Shown piece by piece: positions 56,726 to 64,000 of a stretch of 64,000 bases of DNA. The stretch is from an uncultured Pelagibacteraceae bacterium. GTDB lineage: Bacteria; Pseudomonadota; Alphaproteobacteria; Pelagibacterales; Pelagibacteraceae. The first letter of the stretch is position 1. Every line of letters begins with the position of its first letter. A program made the position numbers and the translations under genes. The stretch covers positions 106,234 to 170,233 of the forward strand of contig CACBWM010000002.1 in assembly GCA_902542975.1 (NCBI GenBank), in the 5' to 3' direction. A model generated the notes under the pieces. That model saw only the letters and a list, made by a program, of their open reading frames with translations, was not told the origin of the DNA and did no database searches.

Positions 56726-58681
56726 ATGCCAAAAAAACTTTGGGAACCGTCTAAAGGACTAATAAAAAATTCGAATTTATTTGCATATGAGAAATTTATT
56801 TCAAAATATTATAAATATAATCTTTCTAGAAATTATACAAAGTTATTAAAATGGAGTGTAAACAATCCCAAAGATTTTTGGAACTCCATCTGGAAATATT
56901 TTGAAGTAATAGGAATTAAAACTAACAAATTTAAATTAACCAAGGATCTTATTAATAGTAAGTTTTTTGTAAATTCAAAATTAAGTTTTACAGAAAATCT
57001 TTTAGTTAAAAATTCTAATCAAAAAGCTATAACATTTGTTAGTGAAAATGGTTACAGAGAACAAAAGTCCTGGAAAGAACTTAATATTGAAGTAAAAAAA
57101 ATAATTACATTCTATAAAAAAATAAATATTTCTGAAAAAGATAGGATAGCGGCATATACTCCAAATCAGATAGAAACAGTTGAGTGTTTTTTAAGTGCGA
57201 GCGCTATAGGATCAATCTGGAGCTCGTGCTCACCTGATTTTGGCGTACCTGGAGTTATAGAACGTTTTTCCCAAATTAAACCTAAATTATTAATTATTAC
57301 TGACAAATACTATTATAACGGAAAAGAAATAAATATTATTGAAAGATTGCCTAAAATTTTAAAAAACATAAAAAGCATAAAATCAGTATTAATTTTAAAT
57401 TATCCTGGAAAAAAATTAAGAAAATTAAAAAAAATTAAAAATATAAAAATTTATTATTTTAATGAGATTAAAAAATATGAAATTAGCAGAAATAAATTAA
57501 AAAAATTTGATTTTGACCATGAATTAGCAATTTTATACTCAAGTGGCACAACAGGTAAGCCAAAATGTATTTGCCATAGATCTGGTGGAGTTTTATTGCA
57601 ACATTTGAAAGAACATCAATTACATTGCAATATAAAACCAAATGATAATGTATTTTACTTTACAACTTGTGGATGGATGATGTGGAATTGGCTTGTTACA
57701 GCCTTAGCATCTAAAGCATCAATATTGCTATTTGATGGTTTTCCTATGTATAAATCTCCAGAGCTATTGTTAAAAATTGCAAATAAAGAGAAAGTTACTC
57801 TATTTGGCATAAGTGCAAAGTATATTGATCAACTTATAAAGCACAACGTTAAGGTAAAAGAAAAAATTAAACTTGAGCCTTTAAAAACAATTTGCTCTAC
57901 AGGGTCTCCGCTATCAAAAGATGGTTTTGAATTTATTTATAGAAATATAAAAAAAAATGTTCATTTAGCATCTATTTCTGGAGGAACAGATATTGTTTCC
58001 TGTTTTGTAAATGGAAACATTTATTCAACTGTAAATAGCGGTGAAATACAAAATAACGGTCTTGGCATGGACACAGCAGTATTTTCTGAAAAAGGAAAAT
58101 CAATTTTAAATAAAAAAGGAGAATTAGTGTGCAGAAACCCTTTTCCATCTATGCCTTTAAAATTTTGGAATGATCCTGGAAAAGTTAAATATAAAAAAGC
58201 TTATTTTTCAAAGTTTAAAAATATTTGGCATCATGGAGATTATGCTGAGCGAAAGAATAATGGGTCTTATATTATCTATGGGAGATCAGATGCAACATTA
58301 AACCCGGGTGGTGTTCGACTTGGTACAGCTGAAATTTATTCTGTTGTAGAAAAATTTAAAGAAGTAAAAGAGTCTATAGTAGTCGGTCAATCTTGGGATA
58401 ACGATGTAAGAATTATACTTTTCACAGTCTTATCAAAAAATAATAAATTAGATGAAAAATTAATTTCTAAACTAAAAACAACAATTAGATATGAGGCTTC
58501 TCCCAGGCATGTACCTGCCAAAATAATTGCAGTAAATGATATTCCTAGAACTAAAAATGGTAAAATTGTAGAGGTAGCTGTTAAAAATATAATAGACGGA
58601 AACAAAATAAATAATATTGAAGCATTATCCAATCCATCTGCTTTAAATGAATATAAAAATCTAATTGAATTAAAATCGTAA
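56726..58681 (+). CDS. Acetoacetyl-CoA synthetase
   Basis: Activates acetoacetate to acetoacetyl-CoA with ATP. The 651 residues have the family N-terminal domain (LWEPSKGLIKNSNLFAYEKF), the AMP motif LYSSGTTGKPKCICHRSGG (about 271-289), TTCGWMMWNWLVTAL, ISGGTDIVSCF, and the C-terminal RSDATLNPGGVRLGTAEIY with the acyl Lys in PRTKNGKIVE. These match AacS better than acetate-CoA ligase. The next gene starts with one base overlap (TAATG). The 162-base gap before it holds only a minor dyad (GACTA/TAGTC at 56630-56643). Confidence 0.92.
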   Translation: MPKKLWEPSKGLIKNSNLFAYEKFISKYYKYNLSRNYTKLLKWSVNNPKDFWNSIWKYFEVIGIKTNKFKLTKDLINSKFFVNSKLSFTENLLVKNSNQKAITFVSENGYREQKSWKELNIEVKKIITFYKKINISEKDRIAAYTPNQIETVECFLSASAIGSIWSSCSPDFGVPGVIERFSQIKPKLLIITDKYYYNGKEINIIERLPKILKNIKSIKSVLILNYPGKKLRKLKKIKNIKIYYFNEIKKYEISRNKLKKFDFDHELAILYSSGTTGKPKCICHRSGGVLLQHLKEHQLHCNIKPNDNVFYFTTCGWMMWNWLVTALASKASILLFDGFPMYKSPELLLKIANKEKVTLFGISAKYIDQLIKHNVKVKEKIKLEPLKTICSTGSPLSKDGFEFIYRNIKKNVHLASISGGTDIVSCFVNGNIYSTVNSGEIQNNGLGMDTAVFSEKGKSILNKKGELVCRNPFPSMPLKFWNDPGKVKYKKAYFSKFKNIWHHGDYAERKNNGSYIIYGRSDATLNPGGVRLGTAEIYSVVEKFKEVKESIVVGQSWDNDVRIILFTVLSKNNKLDEKLISKLKTTIRYEASPRHVPAKIIAVNDIPRTKNGKIVEVAVKNIIDGNKINNIEALSNPSALNEYKNLIELKS

Positions 58682-59904
58682 TGATCAAAGATACAATCAA
58701 AAACTTAAGTTTATCAGCAACGCTAAAAATAAATGAAAAATCAAAAGTTATTGAAAATGAAGGAAAAAATATTATTAAGTTTGGATTTGGACAATCACCA
58801 TTTCCAGTTCCAATTACTATTGTTGAAGAATTAAAAAAAAATGCACATCAGAAAAGTTATTTACCTATTCAAGGATTAGATAAATTGAGAGATTCAATCG
58901 CAAAATATGAGTCAAAAAAGAAAAATTATAATTTTGACTCAGATCAAGTCATAATAGGTCCTGGTACCAAAGAGCTTATGTTCTTGATGCATTTAGCATT
59001 TGAAGGTGAAGTTTTATTGCCAGCTCCAAGTTGGGTATCTTACAAGCCTCAATCAATAATAGCTAAAAATAACTATAACTGGATGCAAACATCTGCTGAA
59101 AATAATTGGTTTCCTAAAGCTCAAGAAATAGAAAAAATTATTTTGAAAAAACCAGATAAAAAATATCTTTTATTTCTTAATTCTCCAAATAATCCATCAG
59201 GACAAGTATGCGAAAATTTAAAAGAAATTTCTTTAATAGTAAAAAAGTATAATATTTTAGTTTTATCAGATGAAATTTATTCTGAATTAACATTTGATGA
59301 AAATTATATTTCTATTTTCGAATACTGCCCTGATAATGTCGTAATAAGTAACGGACTTAGTAAATGGTGTGGCGCTGGAGGATGGAGACTTGGGTACTTT
59401 ATAATTCCAAAGAAAAAGATTGAATTACTTAAATCTATGAAAGTTTTAGCGAGTGAAACATTTTCCGCAGTAAGTTCACCAATACAGTTTGCTGCAATAT
59501 CTGCTTTTAATGCTAACCATGATGAATATATTTTAAAATCAAAAAAAATTCTTAAAGCTGTTGGAGACTACGTATATAGAAATTTAAAATCTAATAATAT
59601 TATTATGAACAAACCCATGGGTGGCTTTTATTTGTTGCCTGAATTTTTGAACAAGAAATTTAATAATTCTTCATTCATGTGTGATGAAATTTTGACTAAT
59701 TTAAATATTGCTTTACTTCCAGGAAGTGACTTTGGATTTGATGAAAAAAGGATGATTGTTCGTCTAAGTTTCACAGATTTTGACGGAGATATATTTATGA
59801 AAAATATTAATGAAAAAACTGATATTAATGATGATTTAATAAAATTGTACGCCCCCAAGGTTGTAGAAGGAGTAAATAAATTAAAATCTTGGGTTGAAAA
59901 ATAA
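58681..59904 (+). CDS. Class I/II PLP-dependent aminotransferase
   Basis: Fold-type I aminotransferase of 407 residues. NSPNNPSGQV (167-176), LSDEIYSELTF (194-204, with PLP Asp) and the Schiff-base Lys228 in SNGLSKWCGAGGWRLGY are intact, as is the substrate-carboxylate Arg in VRLSF. The amino donor is not clear; the AspC/aromatic-type group is the nearest. Coupled with acetoacetyl-CoA synthetase, so the pair may act in one catabolic route, possibly for a compound imported by the TAXI transporter downstream. Confidence 0.85.
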   Translation: MIKDTIKNLSLSATLKINEKSKVIENEGKNIIKFGFGQSPFPVPITIVEELKKNAHQKSYLPIQGLDKLRDSIAKYESKKKNYNFDSDQVIIGPGTKELMFLMHLAFEGEVLLPAPSWVSYKPQSIIAKNNYNWMQTSAENNWFPKAQEIEKIILKKPDKKYLLFLNSPNNPSGQVCENLKEISLIVKKYNILVLSDEIYSELTFDENYISIFEYCPDNVVISNGLSKWCGAGGWRLGYFIIPKKKIELLKSMKVLASETFSAVSSPIQFAAISAFNANHDEYILKSKKILKAVGDYVYRNLKSNNIIMNKPMGGFYLLPEFLNKKFNNSSFMCDEILTNLNIALLPGSDFGFDEKRMIVRLSFTDFDGDIFMKNINEKTDINDDLIKLYAPKVVEGVNKLKSWVEK

Positions 59905-59956
59905 TAATCAGTTTAAAAATTCCTTATTTAATAATACTTATATTAACTGAATTTAC

Positions 59957-59985
59957 TAGACACTCCTTGTAATAAATAGTTAGAT
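59957..59985 (+). promoter_or_regulatory. Candidate promoter for the TAXI-TRAP genes
   Basis: TAGACA (59957-59962) and TTAGAT (59980-59985) are 17 bases apart, 28 bases before the ATG, with a strong ribosome site GAGAGGG just ahead of the start codon. Confidence 0.5.
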
Positions 59986-60012
59986 TCGATTTTAAAACTT
60001 TAGAGAGGGTAT

Positions 60013-61020
60013 ATGAAAAAAATATTATCAACAATATCAAGCTCTATGATTATTTTTGCTGCTATATTTTCATTTGGATCAATAGCAAAATCAGCAGAGT
60101 TTTTTACAATAGGCACAGGAGGACCAACTGGAGTTTATTTTCAGACAGGAAACGCTATTTGTAAAATGTTACACAAATCAGCAATTAGCGCTGAACATGG
60201 TAGAAAAAAAGGTATGAAAGATAAAGCTTACAGATGTACCGCTCCTTCAACTGGAGGCTCAAATTATAACATCGGACAAATAAAAGATGGTGAGTTTCAA
60301 TTTGGTGTAGCACAATCTGACTGGCAATATCATGCTTACAATGGATCAAGCAAATGGGAAGGGAAACAATTCAAAAATTTAAGAGCTGTTTTCTCAGTAC
60401 ATAACGAGCCATTTCAAATCTGGGCTAGAAAAAAAGCAAAAGTTAAAGATTTTATGGGTCTTAAAGGAAAAGTAGTAAACATTGGAAATCCAGGTTCTGG
60501 TCAAAGAGGAACAATGGAAGAATTGATGAAAGCTATGGGCGTTGATAACAGTTTCTTTAAATCAGTTACTGAGCTAACATCTTCAGAACAAGTAAAAGCT
60601 TTATGTGATGGTAAAATTGATGCGTTTGGATATTCTGTAGGTTTTCCAAATGGAGCGATGGAACAAGCAGCAACATGTGCAGCTAAAGCTATGCCAATCA
60701 ATTTAACAGGAGATGTAATTAATGGAATTATTAGTGGAGCTGATTATTATGCATCAGCAACAATTCCAAAAGGTACTTATACTAAACAAAAAAAAGATGT
60801 AACTACATTTGGTGTTAAAGCTACTGTAGTAACAAGTGTGGATGTTTCTGAAGACTTAGTATATCAGGTTACAAAAGCTGTTTTTGAAAATTTTGACGAT
60901 TTTAGAAAACAACATCCAGCTTTCGCTCCTTTAGAGAAAAAAAATATGATAGCTGATGGTTTATCAGCACCACTTCATCCTGGAGCTGTTAAATATTATA
61001 AAGAAGCTGGTTTAATGTAA
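60013..61020 (+). CDS. TAXI-family TRAP transporter solute-binding protein
   Basis: Periplasmic binding protein of 335 residues. The signal peptide (about 1-28) ends AKSA. The TAXI fold is recognised by FFTIGTGGPTGVYFQTGNAICKML (about 30-53), CTAPSTGGSNYNI, FGVAQSDWQYHAYNG and KGKVVNIGNPGSGQRGTMEELM. Such proteins bind small organic acids or amino acids for import; the ligand cannot be told here. It is followed by a terminator and then the permease gene. Confidence 0.93.
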   Translation: MKKILSTISSSMIIFAAIFSFGSIAKSAEFFTIGTGGPTGVYFQTGNAICKMLHKSAISAEHGRKKGMKDKAYRCTAPSTGGSNYNIGQIKDGEFQFGVAQSDWQYHAYNGSSKWEGKQFKNLRAVFSVHNEPFQIWARKKAKVKDFMGLKGKVVNIGNPGSGQRGTMEELMKAMGVDNSFFKSVTELTSSEQVKALCDGKIDAFGYSVGFPNGAMEQAATCAAKAMPINLTGDVINGIISGADYYASATIPKGTYTKQKKDVTTFGVKATVVTSVDVSEDLVYQVTKAVFENFDDFRKQHPAFAPLEKKNMIADGLSAPLHPGAVKYYKEAGLM

Positions 61021-61042
61021 TTAAATCTATATAAAAAAATTT

Positions 61043-61074
61043 AGGCCCAATATATCTATTGGGCCTTTTTTTTT
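61043..61074 (+). terminator. Strong terminator between TAXI binding protein and permease genes
   Basis: Perfect 10-bp arms AGGCCCAATA (61043-61052) and TATTGGGCCT (61057-61066) with loop TATC and a run of T to 61074. Partial read-through would give much more binding protein than permease. No second promoter is evident in the 15 bases before the permease ATG. Confidence 0.93.
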
Positions 61075-61088
61075 ATATATTAAGCTGA

Positions 61089-63410
61089 ATGTCAGCAGAC
61101 ATAGATAAAAAAATTGAAAATAAGATTAAAGAAGATCTTTCTCCTACAAGAAACCTAACAGGTTTTCATTTAAAGTTAGTTGCTATTATTGCAATAACCT
61201 GGTCTTTATTTCAGCTTTGGTATGCTTCTCCATTTCCATTTTGGTTAAATTTTGGAATGTTTAAAGGTTTACCAGCTAGAGCAATTCATCTTGGCTTTGC
61301 ACTTTTACTAGCATTTTTAATATTTCCATATGCAAGGGGTAAAAAAGTAAATTTTATAGATATATTAATTGCAATAACAGGTGCAGTTTGTTGTTTATAT
61401 ATTTATGTTTTTTATGATCAATTAGTAGATAGGGGTGGAATATTACTTAAAATAAATTTTTCCGATGATTTTACTATTCCTGTAGAACTTATACTTGGAA
61501 TAGTTGGAATATTAATTCTTCTTGAAGCCACCCGTAGAGTAATAGGTGTCCCATTAGTTGTTATTGCAGTTTGTTTTTTGTTATTTTCTTACTTTGGGCA
61601 ATATGCACCAGACATAATTTCTCATGGTGGATTATCATTAAAAAGGTTAGTTGGTTTTCAATGGTTTGATCAAGAAGCTATTTTTGGAATTCCGATAGGT
61701 GTTTCTGTAGATTTCATATTTCTCTTTGTACTTTTTGGAGCACTTTTAGAAACTGCTGGAGGGGGTAAATATTTTTTAGATTTAGCTTTTGCAATGGTTG
61801 GAAAAATGCGAGGTGGACCTGCTAAGGCAGCCATTCTTGGATCCGGTATGACAGGATTAATCTCTGGATCATCAATTGCTAATACAGTTACAACTGGAAC
61901 ATTTACAATTCCAATTATGAAAAAGACTGGTTTTTCCAAAGAAAAAGCGGGTGCAATCGAAGTATCTTCATCAGTTAATGGTCAAATAATGCCTCCTGTT
62001 ATGGGAGCAGCAGCTTTTGTGATGGCAAGTTTTATCGGCGTTACATATTTTGAAGTTGTCAAACATGCTTTTTTACCAGCTATAATTTCTTACATTGCAC
62101 TATTTTATATATCTCACCTTGAAGCGCTTAAATTAAATTTAAAAGGTATGGATGAAAACGATATTCCAAAATTGAAAAAAACATTTTTTGAAGGAATACA
62201 TTTTTTAGTTCCAATATTTGTTCTTATATATCTACTAGTTTATATGAGGCTTACAGCTTCTTACTCTATTTTTTTTGCAACAATAACTTTAGTTATAGTT
62301 AATCTTTTAAATAAAATTTTTAAAGAAAAGAACTTTAAGAATGCTTTAATATATTGGTACAACCAAACTGTTGTTGGTTTTGAAAAGGGTGCTTTGAATA
62401 TGGTTAGTGTCGGAATAGCAATTGCAACAGCAGGTATTATAGTTGGTGCAGTTGGATCCACAGGTTTAAGTACTAATTTAATAATTGTAATCGAGTCGAT
62501 TGCAAAAGATAATGTTATTATTCTTTTATTTTTAACTATTATTTTATGTTTACTATTGGGTATGGGTTTACCAACTACTGCAAACTATGTAGTTGTAGCT
62601 TCTCTAATGGCAACTGTTCTTGTTGATGTTGGTAATGCATCAGGATTTATTTTTCCTTTAATTGCGGTTCATTTATTTGTATTCTATTTTGGCCTAATGG
62701 CAGACGTTACACCTCCAGTTGGCTTAGCATCTTATGCAGCTGCTGCTATTTCTGGTGGAGACCCGTTAAGAACAGGAGCCCAGGCATTTTGGTATAGTCT
62801 GAGAACTGGAATACTTCCTATTGTATTCTTATTTAACAGCGAGTTATTATTAATTGGTATTGAAAGCATATGGCATGGCTTAATGGTAATAGTCACTTCA
62901 TTGATTGGGATTTTAGTATTTACATCTGCTACTCAGGGATGGTTTATAAATAAACTGAGATGGTACGAAATTATTATATTTTTAATAATTTCAATTTCAT
63001 TATTATCCCCAGAATTTATTCTTAATAAATTTTACCCAAAATATAACTATTTAAGTATTGAAGAAATAAACAAAAAACAGTTTGATTATAATAAAGAAAT
63101 AAGAATTAAAATCACTAGACTTACAGAGTACGGCGAAAGATATAAATTGTTTGTAATTGAAAAAAATAGTTTTGATAAAAATTTCAGTTTAGATGATTAT
63201 GGAATGAGCTTAGTTGTAGAAGATAATAAAACCATAATTGATACTTTAAAATGGAATGGAATTGCAAAAAAATCTGGTTTAGATATGGGAGATATTATTA
63301 ATGAATTTAAAATTGAAAATCAGAATAGACCAAAAAAAGAAATAATTTATCCTATTGCTCTTATTCTTTTATCAATCTTTGGTTATTTAAATATAAAAAG
63401 AGGAATTTAG
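61089..63410 (+). CDS. TRAP transporter fused permease (4TM + 12TM)
   Basis: Inner-membrane permease of 773 residues. An N-terminal small-subunit part (about 25-175, four helices) is fused to the large DctM-type part (about 190-600), with GMTGLISGSSIANTVTTGTFTIPIMK and GMGLPTTANYVVVASL, both conserved. The last 170 residues include a soluble domain (GMSLVVEDNKTIIDTLKWNGIAKKSGLDMGD) like the DUF3394/PDZ-type tail of TAXI permeases. It is the partner of the binding protein upstream. Confidence 0.94.
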   Translation: MSADIDKKIENKIKEDLSPTRNLTGFHLKLVAIIAITWSLFQLWYASPFPFWLNFGMFKGLPARAIHLGFALLLAFLIFPYARGKKVNFIDILIAITGAVCCLYIYVFYDQLVDRGGILLKINFSDDFTIPVELILGIVGILILLEATRRVIGVPLVVIAVCFLLFSYFGQYAPDIISHGGLSLKRLVGFQWFDQEAIFGIPIGVSVDFIFLFVLFGALLETAGGGKYFLDLAFAMVGKMRGGPAKAAILGSGMTGLISGSSIANTVTTGTFTIPIMKKTGFSKEKAGAIEVSSSVNGQIMPPVMGAAAFVMASFIGVTYFEVVKHAFLPAIISYIALFYISHLEALKLNLKGMDENDIPKLKKTFFEGIHFLVPIFVLIYLLVYMRLTASYSIFFATITLVIVNLLNKIFKEKNFKNALIYWYNQTVVGFEKGALNMVSVGIAIATAGIIVGAVGSTGLSTNLIIVIESIAKDNVIILLFLTIILCLLLGMGLPTTANYVVVASLMATVLVDVGNASGFIFPLIAVHLFVFYFGLMADVTPPVGLASYAAAAISGGDPLRTGAQAFWYSLRTGILPIVFLFNSELLLIGIESIWHGLMVIVTSLIGILVFTSATQGWFINKLRWYEIIIFLIISISLLSPEFILNKFYPKYNYLSIEEINKKQFDYNKEIRIKITRLTEYGERYKLFVIEKNSFDKNFSLDDYGMSLVVEDNKTIIDTLKWNGIAKKSGLDMGDIINEFKIENQNRPKKEIIYPIALILLSIFGYLNIKRGI

Positions 63411-63826
63411 CTTAGACCTGCATGGGGTAACTTACGTTGAAGTATTTTCCAAATACCTGTAGCAGATGCAATTATTTTACCTTTACATTCTAAATAGCAC
63501 TCTAAAAAAACCATGCTTTTTGTTTTTTTTTTAATTTTTACATATCCAAAAACTTCATCACCAATAGTTGAAGGCCCGATAAAGTTAATATTAAGTGTTA
63601 TTGTTACACAAGGTTGATTACCCGAAATTCTATGAGCTCCAGATCCACACCCGGTATCTATAATCGATGCTATATATCCACCATGAGTTATGCCAGCTCT
63701 GTTAAGATGGTTTTTTTTTATTTTAGTTTTAAATTCATATTTAGTTTTTGAGATATCTCTTAGTAGCAAACCACCATTGTGTCTCATGAAACCTTTTTTA
63801 ACGCTAATTTGTTTAAATTTTTTCAT
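63407..63826 (-). CDS. PaaI-type hotdog thioesterase
   Basis: Small acyl-CoA thioesterase-like protein of 139 residues. HLNRAGITHGGYIASIIDTGCGSGAHRIS (about 39-68) holds the HGG/D substrate motif of the PaaI family, and ITLNINFIGPSTIGDEVFG follows. It is convergent with the permease (4-base overlap). It may serve acyl-CoA housekeeping with the two acyl-CoA ligases in the window; this is inferred. Confidence 0.87.
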   Translation of the reverse strand: MKKFKQISVKKGFMRHNGGLLLRDISKTKYEFKTKIKKNHLNRAGITHGGYIASIIDTGCGSGAHRISGNQPCVTITLNINFIGPSTIGDEVFGYVKIKKKTKSMVFLECYLECKGKIIASATGIWKILQRKLPHAGLS

Positions 63827-63909
63827 TAAATTATTAAAGTTATTAAAAATAATATTATTAACACTATTACAAAAAAATAAATTACAGATTTTTGTAAAGA
63901 TACTTTCAT
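63826..63909 (-). CDS. Possible 27-residue hydrophobic mini-protein
   Basis: ATG 63909 to TAA 63826. Short basic start MKVSLQKS, then an uninterrupted hydrophobic stretch rich in Ile, Leu, Val. An AAGGA ribosome site lies 5 bases before the ATG, and the TAA overlaps the thioesterase ATG (TAATG), suggesting a translational lead-in for that gene. It could also be chance in AT-rich DNA. Confidence 0.4.
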   Translation of the reverse strand: MKVSLQKSVIYFFVIVLIILFLITLII

Positions 63910-63922
63910 TTTTCCTTCTTTT

Positions 63923-63999
63923 TGGTGCGCCTGCTAGGAGTTGAACCCAGAACCTCCTGGTCCGTAGCCAAGCGCTCTATCCAATTGAGCTACAGGCGC
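63923..63999 (-). tRNA. tRNA-Arg (anticodon ACG)
   Basis: A 77-base cloverleaf on the minus strand with encoded CCA (63923-63925). Acceptor arms GCGCCTG and CAGGCGC pair; D arm TAGCTCAATTGGATAGAGC; anticodon arm CTTGG-CTACGGA-CCAGG gives ACG (inosine-modified, reading CGN codons); T arm GGGTTCAACTCC. Everything except flanks lies inside the window. Confidence 0.97.
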
Positions 64000-64000
64000 T

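Noticed and set aside
1..64000. CRISPR array, prophage or insertion sequence
   Set aside because: No regularly spaced repeats, cas genes, transposase, integrase or terminal inverted repeats were seen. The only exact repeat pairs are the short operator-like ones at 30629-30666 and 33836-33883.

Overview
This window looks like a piece of a SAR11-type marine alphaproteobacterium (Pelagibacterales, Candidatus Pelagibacter-like). It is visibly very AT-rich. Genes are packed with gaps of a few bases or with overlapping start and stop codons. Lys, Asn and Ile dominate the proteins. There are no insertion sequences, phage genes or CRISPR arrays. Much of the gene order is a thinned version of the usual alphaproteobacterial order. 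The assignment is inferred from gene content and style; no 16S rRNA gene is present.

Layout. 1-3001: heat-shock operon grpE-dnaK-dnaJ on the minus strand (dnaJ cut by the window edge). 3038-8510: rdgB, an LpoA-like envelope protein, rsmI, a DolP-like BON lipoprotein and the malic enzyme maeB. 8554-14159: murJ, trpS, an Nfu Fe-S carrier, a Bax-like glucosaminidase, a polysaccharide deacetylase and a very short tsaB. 14168-20054: Fur/Mur regulator, miaB, phoH, ybeY, lnt, metK. 20149-26627: transcription/translation operon nusA-infB-rbfA-rpsO-pnp, preceded by a strong intrinsic terminator. 26643-30097: rhodanese, small membrane proteins and the unsaturated fatty-acid genes fabA-fabB-fabI. 30148-34107: an iron/oxidative-stress block with irr, katG behind two Irr-box-like repeats, a Fe(II)/2-oxoglutarate hydroxylase, a DUF2061 protein, an operator-like repeat pair and an uncatalogued 59-residue Cys-rich protein. 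34134-40138: SH3 protein, ThiF/MoeB, dut, coaBC, ubiB, ubiE and mutM. 40189-43205: rpsT, dnaA, dnaN. 43202-50306: plsC, the lysA-lptM-argH cluster, a TlpA thioredoxin, a HIG1-type membrane protein, an esterase, an HNH protein, coq7, dsbB-like and DedA-like genes. 50372-52508: tRNA-Leu(CAA), an acyl-CoA ligase and a 27-residue Lys/Arg mini-gene with its own promoter, leader hairpin and terminator. 52506-56563: CarD with a Lys-rich tail, ferredoxin, TerB-like protein and a Suv3-like helicase. 56726-63826: acetoacetyl-CoA synthetase, aminotransferase, a TAXI-TRAP transporter and a thioesterase. The window ends in tRNA-Arg(ACG).

The most notable points are the Lys/Arg mini-gene facing a Lys-tailed CarD, the irr/katG block with matching operator sequences, the Cys-rich mini-protein behind paired operator-like palindromes, the terminator abutting the nusA ribosome-binding site, and loss of normally conserved partners (rimP, trmB, truB, rimI, the C-terminal half of TsaB) from otherwise conserved gene order.
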